NCBI GenBank assembly: GCA_963970005.1
Contig: CAXAMN010021562.1
Coordinates: 289,423-353,422, forward strand
DNA length: 64,000 nucleotides
DNA from: Durusdinium trenchii
Taxonomy: Eukaryota; Sar; Dinophyceae; Suessiales; Symbiodiniaceae
Reading direction: 5' to 3'
Shown: positions 1-9,556 of the stretch, piece by piece
Layout of the letters: each line of letters starts with the position of its first letter
Position numbering within the stretch: the stretch's first letter is position 1
Notes under the pieces: generated by a model
Told to the model about the DNA's origin: nothing
Seen by the model: the letters and a program-made list of their open reading frames with translations, nothing else
Databases searched by the model: none
Position numbers and translations under genes: made by a program

Positions 1-36
<36 letters not shown>

Positions 37-478
37 ACTACAACAACTAACTACTACTACTAACTACTACTACTAACCACTACTAACTACTACTAACTAC
101 TACTAACTACTACTAACTACTACTACTACCTACTACTACCTACTACTACCTACTACTACCTGCTACTACCTACTACTCCTACTACTGCTACTACTACTAC
201 TACTAACTTCAACAAATACTACTACTACTACTACTAGTACTACTACCACTACTACTACTACTACTACTGCTAATAACTACTAGCTACTACCTACTAACTA
301 CTATCTACTAACTACTATCTACTAACTACTACCTACTACCTACTACTACTACTACTACTTCTACTACTACTACGACGACGACTACTACTACTACGACTAC
401 TACTACTACTACTACGACTACTACCACCACTATAGTACTACGACTACGACTACGACGACGACGACTACTACTACATAC
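1..478. repeat. (CTA)n trinucleotide microsatellite, imperfect
   Basis: The first 478 bases are almost entirely CTA/TAC units with scattered CGA, AAC and CCA variants. On the minus strand this gives long valine runs, which are an artefact of the repeat and not a protein. The array runs off the left edge, so its full length is unknown. Confidence 0.95.
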
Positions 479-499
479 CCTGCTTAGCGTGTACCCTGC

Positions 500-712
500 C
501 GTCGCAATAAACCCTGCTTCCCGTCGCAAAAAACACCGGTCACCGATGCAAAAAGCACCGGTTACAGTCGCAAAAAAGCACCGCGCACCGTCGCAAAAAA
601 CACCACGGACCCGTCGCAGAAAACACCGCTGAATCTACTGACGCAAAAAACACCGTCACCAGTTGCCGTCGCAAAAAACGCTGGTTGCCGACGCAAAAAA
701 AAACACGAAGCC
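500..712. repeat. 22-bp minisatellite, about nine units
   Basis: About nine degenerate units of roughly 22 bp share the core CGTCGCAAAAAACACCG, spaced 21-30 bp apart. The A-run varies from five to nine bases. It directly follows the CTA array. No coding potential is visible. Confidence 0.85.
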
Positions 713-719
713 CCTTCAT

Positions 720-2365
720 TTATGTATTGTTGGATGTGTGGTAGTTTGGACTTTGAACGTAGTTCGTATCTGATGCCTCATAGCTTATAACCTGTGATTG
801 TTCTATGTTGCAGCTTTAATTGCCATGGAGTTCCTTTCAGCATGGATCATGTTATTCGACGAACCACTGTTTCTTTTCCCACCTCGTTCATCTGGACTTG
901 GAACGGTTTGGAAGAACTTGCCTCACCCTTGCCACATACCCAAGGTGTGCAAGGTGTGCTTGAACGGTGGGATGTTGGCATTGGTGCTGTGAGGCGATTG
1001 AGGGCCTGTGGCAACATGTTGAGCATGAAACCAATGAGCAGTCCAACATACAGAAACAATGTGACGGCGGAACAGTAACACTCAGACTCATTTTTGAATT
1101 GTGTATTCTTTTTCCAGGGTCTCATGCCATAGCTGCAGTTCGGTGATTCTTTGGTCCACCAGCCACCTTCCACTCCACTTTACGCATAAGGAGGATCTGC
1201 CAAAAGACAGGTCGTCGGATTCAGAGTTCAATTGCGTTAGCCAGGCAGCTTTTAGGCCACCCATCCCCAACTGGTCAAGAACTCACACGCCCAAAATGCC
1301 GACTAGCCATTCAGAACCCCCAAAATGCTGCAAATACCACCACGCCTACGTATAACCATCAGCGCGGACCATTGTTTTATGTATTCCAATCAGATCATTT
1401 GTTTATTTTTCCAGGAAATTTGGAATAATATTGTTTCAACGGATTCTTTTTTGACAGCGCCTTGAAGGTCGGCCTGTCAAGTGCGGACCTTGCCGGCGTC
1501 GGGCTAAAAGTCGTGATTGGACTGTCTAGGCCCCAGCTCAGTGGTTTGACTGAGGCTTGTGGGGGTTAGTTACAATGTTGGTGTCTCAAAACCCAGAACC
1601 ATTTGTAAATCTGCCCTTTTGGACAATTTAAAACACTCCCTAGCTACATGGGGGCACCTGGTGGTTTTGTGGTGGTTGAACACATCTTCCCAGTGGCGAG
1701 GTCACCTCTGAAAGACCTTTTGTGAAGGTCGAAGAACTACTAGTACGAAGTGCGAAGAAGATATTGAAAAACCAACGTCCATTTTTGCAGCAACCACAAA
1801 CAAGCAGAAGCAAGAACTTACCAAGTGAGAGGCCAATGGTTTGGATCCAGCGTACAGTCTGAAATGAAGTCCAGATGGTCCGGCTCCAGCGTACAGTCCA
1901 ATTTCCAGACCATTGCGTGGTAGTGAGTCTACCATAATTACTATAAACAATTATATACACACATAGGGTTTGGCAAGTTTGGCAAGTTTGGCGCAATTGA
2001 AGACAGGAGCAGCTGAATGAGGCCTGAAACAAACTAGTTCAGTCTGGGAAAAGCTGAAGAATCAGAGGGGAACCATGTAACACTGGAGCAAGCTGACCAA
2101 GATTGGAAATCAAACCGATCCCTAAATCAGCTGTACAGGACTATTTCAAAACCAAAAGATGTCAGGTTCCTGGGGCCTGGGGCCCTCTATGTACACAATC
2201 AAACAAACATCAAAAAACCAGCGGAATTGCAAAACAAGACTAAAGAGCCAAGCAGAATCTTGAAAGGTCTTGCTCTATGTTTCACTCTTTTTGTGATTCT
2301 ATGTCGTTTGTTTGTGTGGAGTTTCTTTCCAGAACATCCCAGGACTCTCGTTATATAATATTGCA
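720..2365. other. Intergenic, no gene seen
   Basis: Only short overlapping open frames on both strands, with no recognisable motif. The stretch at about 1216-1340 resembles about 35085-35205 in the same orientation (shared blocks around TCACACGCCCAAAATGC and CATTCAGAACCCC), so it probably holds an old dispersed repeat. A run of four short GGCAAGTTT-like units lies near 1970-1990. Confidence 0.6.
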
Positions 2366-3000
2366 ATGAGTTCTGCTGAAACGAAGTGGAACTACGAAGA
2401 TATGTCTCCTTCTCTACGAGCTTTTTTGGCTGAAGCAACTGTGCTCACCCCCCCGCCACTCCAATGTGGGTGGCGGGGGGTGTAGACAGAGAGCGATGGT
2501 TCCGCCACCGTTTTCGTACGGGTGAAGTGGTGGAAGGAGCGATCCGTGACGATGAAGGGCGCTCCCAAGGAACCATCATCCTAGTGACGGAGACGGTGGC
2601 GACAGACAGCAAGGGTCACTGGATTGTGGGGAAATACATCTGCGCCAGTGATCCTCACATGACCTGGTGGATGACCGCCGGTGAGGGCAAAAAGTTGGCT
2701 GGGAAGTGCTACTATAATTTTTGCGAGGGATCGGCTTCTGACTGTACCGCCACAAGGCGAGGGACAGCAATCCACATCGAGAAGTTCCGGGTCCTGTCAC
2801 AGAAGGAAGTGGACAATAAAATCCCGGCCTGGGCCTATGAGAAGGAAGCTGGAAAGGCGTTCCAGGCCTATCTGAAGAAGAAAGACATGGCTCCGAGCCC
2901 CAAGACAAGTGCAGCAGCTTTACCCTGGGTTGAACCAGGTGAAGATGAATCCGAAGGTGAAGGGGAGGAGTCAACTGAAGAGAGCTCGGAAAAGAAAGGC
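2366..3000 (+). pseudogene. YR element, gag-like N-terminal part (5' half, disrupted)
   Basis: This is the upstream half of the element that continues at 19787. An ATG at 2366 opens a frame (begins MSSAETKWNYEDM) that ends at 2485. The following 180 codons continue one base out of register from about 2464, so a length change in the G-run near 2475-2480 has probably broken the frame. The protein has the WWMTAGEGKK and YYNFCEG motifs and an acidic C-terminus rich in Glu and Ser. I recall this fold from the gag-like proteins of dinoflagellate YR elements, but that assignment is from memory. At 3000 the frame runs into the terminal repeat of the insertion and picks up about 22 foreign residues before a stop. 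A strong inverted repeat (13-bp arms, CACCCCCC...GTGG) sits at 2445-2483. Confidence 0.7.
2995..3000. repeat. Left copy of probable 6-bp target-site duplication
   Basis: AAAGGC lies immediately before the left terminal repeat and recurs at 19781-19786 just after the right one. The surrounding bases differ (AAG before the left copy, CAA after the right copy), so the match is 6 bp and no longer. Confidence 0.65.
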
Positions 3001-3350
3001 ATAAACTTGCTGCTGTATAGTGGTTGCTGCTGTTGCTGTTCCACAGTTGTTTTGGCATTCATTCATTAATTTGTCAATGGTTGCTCTTGACAAATTGACA
3101 AGATGAAAAGATAAAGTCTAACAATTTCATCTAATTTTTTCGAAGTGATATCTTGAAGACTGAACATGACGGAAAAATAGAGTTTAACAATTTCATGTAA
3201 GTTTTGGGAAGTGATATCTTGAAGACTGAACATGAGGGAAAAGATAGAGTTTAACGCAATGTCATGTAAATTTTGGGAAGTGATATCTTGAAGACTGAAC
3301 AGTTTAACAATTTCATGTAAATTTTAGGAAGTGATATCTTGAAGACTGTG
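3001..3350 (+). repeat. Left terminal inverted repeat
   Basis: Bases 3005-3153 match the reverse complement of 19632-19780 with one clear mismatch (GTTCCACAG against GTGCCACAG). The left end has four extra bases, ATAA, before the shared ACTTGCTGCTG. Inside follow about four tandem units of roughly 50-67 bp built on AAGTGATATCTTGAAGACTG and AGTTTAACAATTTCATGTAA. The two arms differ in number and length of these units, which explains why they align well only at the outer part. Confidence 0.9.
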
Positions 3351-3620
3351 AAAATGATATAAAATGATAACCGTATACAATCGTTTGAAAGCAGGCACTG
3401 CACAACACTCACAACACTGTCACGAAATCCGCAAGGCATGACCAAAACTGCTTGGCGCTGTTAACATTTGCAAAAGCAAGAATGCCTTTAAGCTGTAACT
3501 GTAGCCGCTGAAAACATATTTCCTTTTCTCTTGCACGCTCTTTGCACTTATGGCAAAATTGTGACACCAACAACCTACACACATATCACAAAGCATCGCG
3601 GTGTTCAAGGCTGCTCCTGC

Positions 3621-4400
3621 TCATGGGCCGCGAATTGATTCCAGTGACCATATGGCCGGGTTGAACTTGAGCTCGATGTCAGAGTCATCATCCTCTGAAA
3701 TGTGCATCACCATTCGACGAAGCAGCTTCTTTGGAGGATCCACCACATGTTTTTTGCGTTTCTCTATCCAAGCCCTGTGCTTCACCACCCATGGCACGAA
3801 CTTTTTGGAGGGCATCGAAGAACGCTCTGTTGAAGGTTGGCTGTATGAACCACTCTAATGAGCGCAGCGGTTAGTTTGGGTGGGTCGTTCAAAAACTGTG
3901 AGCTGATTTTTTTTCAAGTGTCAATCATACAAGTCACCCCCTTGTCACATCATGCAAAACTGCACAGTTGCCAGATCAGAATCAACGTGGTCACTTATCA
4001 GTTGATTATTGTTTTTTTCATGACTGTTTTGGCATTGTCAATTGTCAGTCTTGCAAGCAGCAACGCCATGCAGTTCAACTTTTTCCCATCAGCGACTAAG
4101 CATGAATGCTTTATTAATTACAGCCGTCCTAGGCCGAAAAGCGCCCAGTGTTGCACCAATCTCACTCTTTGAGAAGTTCTGGGCCAACTCGTCGATCAAG
4201 ACCTTAGGCCATGCCTGTAGAGCGCCGATCTCCCACAAGTTCATCCACCGTTTGAGGGTCACAATGTAGTAACGTCCATTGGCTCGCATACTTCAGGCTC
4301 GCACCACCATCGCAGCTCAGCATTTGCTTGCCATTGGTGTAGACGCTTTAGTTCCATTTTTCTGGCTGCGGCCCAGGACGCATTGCGCTCATGGCTTAGT
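3621..4400 (-). CDS. C5-methyltransferase-like C-terminal region, multi-exon (G1)
   Basis: The last gene of the array. I see three joined exons: one ending at 4143, one starting at 4078, and 3621-3854 ending in TGA. The first contains a target-recognition/motif IX-like stretch (TLKRWMNLWEIGALQAW, then SEIGATLG). A GC-AG intron (4079-4142) leads in frame to NCMALLLARL, which fits motif X of C5 methyltransferases. The last exon is basic then acidic (EKRKKHVVDPPKK, SEDDDSDIE) and reads in phase from an acceptor at 3855-3857. Upstream, around 4290-4400, another frame reads SWAAARKMELKRLHQWQ, so an additional exon or a frame change lies near 4290. I find no motif I, IV or VI here. It may be a stand-alone relic, or the end of a longer gene whose 5' exons I could not place. 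Confidence 0.5.
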
Positions 4401-4788
4401 TGCGTTTATGTAACATTCACCTCATTTGGCATTTATCTTCAGGACAAGTGGCTTTGAAAAATGAATTATCTCAATGCAAATATGTGCAGGTGCCAAGCTA
4501 AGTTTTCCAAGTGATGTGTGTGTGAATAAACTCTGCTTCAAAAATACATGGATTTGATTGAGTTTGATTATTTCTTTCGATTTTGTGGTTTTATGGTTTT
4601 GAGATTTTGATCAAAGCCTTAGAGTCCGCAGGAATGTGGTGGTTTGTCAAAATCAGAAACTGGTTCCAAGTTCATGTTTTGTTTTTGGACTTTGCTTTGT
4701 CGTGGTCAGAAAATTCATCAACGTTTTCACACTGAATCATTCACATTCTAATGCATCTGAAATACGGTACTTTAACATCAGCAACGTG

Positions 4789-4913
4789 AATTGCAACAAC
4801 GTACATAACAGAAACTCACATGACACAGAAATGATTCGCGCGTCATCTGCTCCCAATTTTCACTCAAACTCTTTGAGTTAGTGTATCTCTTTCTTGGAAG
4901 CCAATTCGCTTCA
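4789..4913 (+). repeat. 125-bp direct repeat, copy 1
   Basis: This segment matches 14779-14903 in the same orientation with three mismatches that I can count. It starts AATTGCAACAACGTACATAA and ends CCAATTCGCTTCA. It lies between genes G1 and G2. The other copy lies just upstream of the first recognised exon of gene B, probably in an intron. Confidence 0.9.
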
Positions 4914-5086
4914 AGGCTTCAAGGGAAAGCTTTCGCTTCAAGATTCCGAGGGCTAGAAGCCATTGCTGACTAGCCTATTCCAAAATCAAACTGGGTCATT
5001 GCCATCTCGACCAGCCCCCATGCCAATCATTTCGGCTCCACCAGCCCCCATGCCAATCTTGGCCGTCGCCTTGGTGGCCTTGGTCG

Positions 5087-6046
5087 TCAGCTTGATGCTT
5101 GGTTGGCGTCAGTGCGGCCTTGGTCGTCACCTTGAGGAAGATCCGGAGGCGGCGATTTCGCAATCGGGGCCGCTTTCATCACTGGCACCGGCACTGGAGC
5201 TTGACAGGCAACAGGTGCCACTGGCGGCTGAGCTTGATAGGCAACAGGCACCACTGACGGCTGAGCTTGATCACTGGCACCACTGGCGGCTAGACCTGGA
5301 GGCGGAACAGCAGGCAATGCTGGCGGGGGTCGGTTCTCCGCAATGATGGCTTCCTTAATATCACTTCTCTTACTAAAAACAAAGTTTGAAAGAACACAAA
5401 TCAAAAAAGTTCGAAAGAACACAAATCAAAAAAAGTTCAATCAACAAAAACAACACGCCCAGCAAAGGTGCAATAAAGGCATCCAGCGTCTCCAAGTCAT
5501 TTACCTGCAGCTTAAACCGATCCCAGTTGTACTGCACAAGCCTTGTTCCTTGGAGAAGCATGACGTTGTTGGCGAACGTCTTGTAGGCTGGCAAGACATC
5601 ATCGAAGCTTCTATCTTCAGTCATGCTTTGAAGCATGGCCTCGTGCAAATCTCCCACTTTTGTCACATTCGTTCTTCCATGGAAGTTCGGCAAGAAAATC
5701 CTCACCGCTAACCATTGGCTTCGCTTATCAAAGTGATGGACGTTCATGTCTGATCTTTGCCACCGCCTCGATAAAGTCGTCACTTCATCATTGCCCAGGA
5801 AGTTGGACCTCGGAGCACAACAATAACAAACAACTTTAAACAAACAACATAACTAGCACAGCACACCAGCAACAACAAACAACTGCAATAATAATAAGTC
5901 AAGATAAAAGTTGTTCTGACAAATCCAGGGTGCATGTACTCTAAAAGAGCAAAAAAAAGGCCCCGATGCGGTTCCAACGCACCAAGGTCATTGTAGACGG
6001 CATCCCTTCTTTGAAGCAATTGCGTGACAGCTGCGTTCACCATCAT
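5087..6046 (-). CDS. Unknown protein with Pro/Ala/Gln-rich tail, three exons (G2)
   Basis: Predicted exons are 5940-6046, 5505-5808 and 5087-5368, which add up to 230 residues plus TGA. Both introns are GT-AG (5809-5939 and 5369-5504) and keep phase. The start chosen is the ATG pair at 6046 (MMVNAAVTQLLQRRDAV). The middle part reads NFLGNDEVTTLSRRWQ and later LAVRIFLPNFHGRTN, with a mainly helical look. The last exon is a low-complexity tail with repeated AQP(P/S)V and VPVA units, encoded by a short in-frame DNA repeat. I do not recognise a family. As a gene of unknown function inside a mobile element it is one candidate for the missing mobilisation enzyme, but no catalytic triad is evident. 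The donor of the first intron could also be a GC two codons later. Confidence 0.6.
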
Positions 6047-6482
6047 GATGCTTGAGCAGTCCTGGTTCCGATGCTTAAGCAGCCCTGGTCCCAATGTTTG
6101 AGCAGCTCAGAAATGAGAAGTGCAAACTTTGACAGCATTTGAAAACTACATCTTCTTGAATGTGAACTCAGGATTTGAATTTGTTTGAATTTGACATGTT
6201 GGAATGATTGAAAATTACATCTTCTGGAATGTGCACAACATATAGAAGATAGTATAATACAATATCAATCTGAATGAATTTGAAACCTCTGCTGACTGTG
6301 AAAACAAGGCATCAGCCGCACTGTCTTTTTCCCCAACAAGTGACAGTGATCACGCGAATTTGACAGCAGCTAATTTGTTTCAATGAATTGTCATTCAGAG
6401 TCCGACTGAGTCCGACTCATGAAAACTTCCGCGAGACGGCCATCAATTTCAAAGTTCCCAGGTTTTTGTACAGCAAACGTCG

Positions 6483-7295
6483 TCAGTTGCAGTGTTTGCC
6501 CTTCTTGCGAGCGCCCTTATCGAATTTGTCCTTGGTCACTTTGCTTTGCCGCTTGTCCGCCTTGTAGATATTCGCAAAAGTAACTGCCCCGCTGCTTGGT
6601 GCCCATGGCAAGGGCTCAGGGTACTTCTCAGCGGAGCCAAAGATCCAAGCCCACAGCTTTCCCTTCTCCTTCAAGAACATAAGGCAAGAAGACTCATTGA
6701 AACCCACCTTGTCTTCATTGGCAGGGTTGAAGATGAAGTTGCGTCGATCCTCTTCAGAATTGCTGTTTGGCTGCCATTGGCCATTTGGAGACCGGACCCC
6801 CACCGGCACAGTGCCAAGCAGCTCAACCTGCCCCACAAGCAAATTGGCCTTCGTTTGTCCGATTGCGAAGGTGCCTCTCGTGTGTTCCAGGACCTCACTT
6901 CCCAGCTCTTCCTTTTCGTAGGGTCTTGATGAAAGATCTTATCGATCCATTGTTTCTGTATCATAATCGCCTTCTTTGGCTGGAGTATCATGCAGGTCCT
7001 CAGGATTAAGGTGACAATGCGAGAACATGCTCACACATGTTGACAGCAATAATGAACATGATGTGTTTGTTCAACCTGAGTGGGTTCCAAAACTTTTTAC
7101 AAAGCAGCTTCTCCTTGACACGCTGGGCAGCAGCAGGATGCAAGCCCCCAAATACTAAGTCAAGTAAAAAGGATGTTGAAAAATGACGAGTGTCAGTAAA
7201 ATGTCATTGCAAAAATATTTCCCCCGTTAAAGTGAAGCAGCCTCTGAGTCCTTGAGCCTTCAGCCACAGAGGTTCCAAGCAGCTCCATGACAGGA
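6483..7295 (-). CDS. Unknown protein, three exons recognised (G3)
   Basis: Exons 7222-7295, 7076-7154 and 6483-6924 join in frame through a 67-bp GA-AG intron (7155-7221) and a 151-bp GT-AG intron (6925-7075). The joined protein reads LLHFNG then VFGGLHPAAAQRVKEKLL, then EKEELGSEVLEHTRGTFAIG, and ends in a Lys-rich tail before TGA at 6483. The 5' end is missing: the first exon enters in phase 2 from an acceptor at 7296. The upstream 200 bp, which contain a stem-loop repeat, reach the stop of the DNA methyltransferase gene. G3 could therefore be the 3' part of that gene, if splicing skips the stop at 7493, or a separate gene with a small first exon that I missed. No family recognised. Confidence 0.55.
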
Positions 7296-7350
7296 CTGTG
7301 AAGAAACGAATCAATGCTTTTCTTGTCGGGCTTTGACTGTGAGTGTAGTT

Positions 7351-7401
7351 GCCATGCCCAGCATGACCTAGCAGTGGTGCGTGGATTGTGCCGGGCATGG
7401 C
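7351..7401 (+). repeat. ~51-bp stem-loop repeat, copy 1
   Basis: GCCATGCCC at the left pairs perfectly with GGGCATGGC at the right. The interior reads AGCATGACCTAGCAGTGG, then ATTGTGCC. A diverged copy lies at about 9799-9852, inside a predicted intron. This one also lies outside recognised exons, between G3 and the DNA methyltransferase gene. Small structured repeats in introns suggest an introner-like or MITE-like family. Confidence 0.75.
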
Positions 7402-7492
7402 TTTACTTTCATAATGCATCTGTAGTTTTGTGTTTCAAGTTTTTGCTCATTCCCAAAAACGTTAGCGGCATTTTTCACAGCGCCTGACTGAC

Positions 7493-8971
7493 CTAAGCTA
7501 CCTTCTTCTTCTTGAATTTGGGAATTCGGGCATATGCAGCCGACGGAAGGCTTGCGGACGGAGTCGGCTCAGCCCAAATATCCAAGGGCAATTCCTGCAA
7601 GATGTTAACACTGTACAGGGCTCGGAGCAGGACTCGCTGCAAAATGTTCAGCGACATCCCATCACCAATTGCCTTCCCCATTTCAGTCACTGAATCATTT
7701 GCTTGCAACATGACCTCGACCCAATCCTTGCGCCACCCCTGAAGCCCAGCCATCTCATACAAGCTCATGAAGCGGCCAGACTTCATCAAATAGAAGCCTT
7801 GTTGGCCTCCTCGTGCTTTGGTAATGCAGGGACTCTTGCCACACGTCACGTGGAAGAATGCATCGCTGGCCATCGCATCCACGACAACCTCATCACCTGC
7901 ATCATCACTGATGTCGATGCCCTTCTCCTTAAGCAGTTTCTTCCTTGGTAGAGGTCAAAGGAGACAGTAAGCTTGTTTAATGAAAAATGTTAATCGAATC
8001 AAATTATCAGACTAGCATCGCTCGCTTCACATTCTTTGCTGCAACCTCACTCAGCTTCGTAGCCTTCTTGGCGCCATGGTCTTTGGCAAGAAATCTCTTC
8101 AGTGATGATTGGTAGTTCACTGGGTCCGGAAATTGAAACGGCCGGGCTATACAGTTTTTCAATATTGCCACCAGGTAGACTCGAGGTCGGCTCTGCGGAA
8201 TTCCATGCTCCTCAGTGTTGAGCAATGAACAGTCGCACTTGTACCCAGCTTTGCTCAGGCACTTTGAGATCCTCTTCAGAATCCATTTGTGCTTGTCCGA
8301 TATCAGTCCTCTGACATTTTCTAGCACAAAAATAGGCGGCTTCTTTTGCAAGACATACTTCACTGAGTGGAGGATTACCCACCCCCGGCTGTCAGCCATT
8401 CCCCCCTCTGTCCCTGCCGATGAGAATGGGGGGCAGGGGGCTCCAGATACAAATACGTCCAAGTCTGGTGCAGTGTCATTGTCCCGCTCCAGCACATTCT
8501 TGTAGATAATATCTGGGGTATCGTTGCCCAGATGTGATGCTATGGCCCTGAGCCACTGAAGCTTGTTCTCATCCATTTCCGCCACAAATTTTGTCTTGAC
8601 TTGAATGCTGTCATCCAAGATAACCGTCAAACTTACATAGTCAGAGCCCAATCCAGCGCAATCAGAACCAAGGCGGATGCTTCGTCCTGGTTTCCACCTC
8701 TTTGGCGGCGCAGAAGCTGCAGCCTCAGCTAAATTTTCTAACTCCTTGAAGAGTTCCTCAGCCAGCTTTTCCTGGTCGACACTGCATTTCACCGGCGCTT
8801 TCATCGGTGCTTGCTTGGGTTCGTCGTCTTTGCAATGCTCTTCTTAACCATCGGCCCTGCCATGTTAGTCTTTGCCACCTGCTTTGCAAGTCCTTTAGGT
8901 CGTGCAGGCCCAGCCTTGGATTTGGCTGCAACGCGGCCAACATCCGCAGTTTCATAGGATAAATCCTCCAT
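7493..8971 (-). CDS. C5 cytosine DNA methyltransferase, two main exons
   Basis: The product would transfer a methyl group from SAM to cytosine C5 in DNA. Motif I is DCAGLGSDY. Motif IV holds the catalytic Pro-Cys (GAPCPPFSSAG). Motif VI is ENVRG, motif VIII is QSRPRVYLVA, motif IX reads RFMSLYEMAGLQGW and motif X is GKAIGDGMSLNIL. The main exon ends at 8020. A 76-bp GA-AG intron (7944-8019) joins it in phase to exon 7493-7943, giving KRA then KKLLKEKGID and a stop after a Lys-rich tail. From the ATG at 8804 this is 411 residues. An N-terminal stretch from an ATG at 8971 (MEDLSYETADVG, then Lys/Ala/Pro-rich) is one base out of register and joins near 8835. Either a tiny intron or a frameshift lies there. 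No BAH, CXXC or SNF2 domain is present. As I recall, retrotransposons of Symbiodinium have captured such enzymes, but here the carrier is a TIR element. Confidence 0.88.
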
Positions 8972-9346
8972 TTTGATCTGCAAAGATGCAGCAAAGCAAA
9001 AGAAATTGTGTGCGCTCAACTTCTTTATTTTAACAATATTCCACACACAAATTTTTCAGAATAATGACTTCTCACCGATCCTCCCATTTTGCTATCGCAA
9101 CGCCGCTTGAGTGGTCCAGTCATCATCGGCCACCAAATATCTCCTGCCAGGCAACAAGTTTCAAGTTGGCAGCAATGACATTGCAACGATTTGAGACTTG
9201 GAGCAACTTTCAAGCCAGCTCTTGTTTTTAACCTCCTCACCCCGCACCCCACGAGGTCATTGAAAGTCTTTGGGCCACACCAAATGTCTCTCTGACAAAT
9301 TGGATTTAATGGCTCTCAAAGTGAAAACCCATCGCTGTCTCAGAGG

Positions 9347-9538
9347 TCACTTCTCACGGCTCTCAGAGTCCTCATCGCTGCGCAATTCCAACTGCTTAAC
9401 TTTCTTGACGGTGGGGGTGGCGTTTTCGTCACCCTGCTTCTTAGTCTTCTTCGTCTTAGGCTTTGGTTTGGGCTTGGCTTCATCGATCTTCTCACCATCG
9501 CTGCCGTCGTCACCTTCATCAGCTTTGCGCTTCTTCAC
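9347..9538 (-). CDS. Short Lys/Glu-rich frame after gene D
   Basis: A 63-residue frame of alternating charged runs (KKRKADEGDDG, then KPKPKPKTKKTKK). It is in the same frame as the end of gene D and separated from it only by the TGA at 9557-9559. It may be an extended tail of D, reached by splicing or stop readthrough, or a separate small exon. The stop lies in the centre of an inverted repeat (GAACAATT...AATTGTTC, 9551-9574). I cannot tell which is right. Confidence 0.35.
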   Translation of the reverse strand: MKKRKADEGDDGSDGEKIDEAKPKPKPKTKKTKKQGDENATPTVKKVKQLELRSDEDSESREK

Positions 9539-9556
9539 GGCCTTGTCAGGAACAAT

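Noticed and set aside
329-529. Minus-strand frame with a run of over 20 valines
   Set aside because: It is the translation of the CTA trinucleotide array.
7204-7419. 71-codon minus-strand frame over the stem-loop repeat
   Set aside because: A different frame (LLHFNG) joins to G3 exons across good splice sites, so this one is a shadow.
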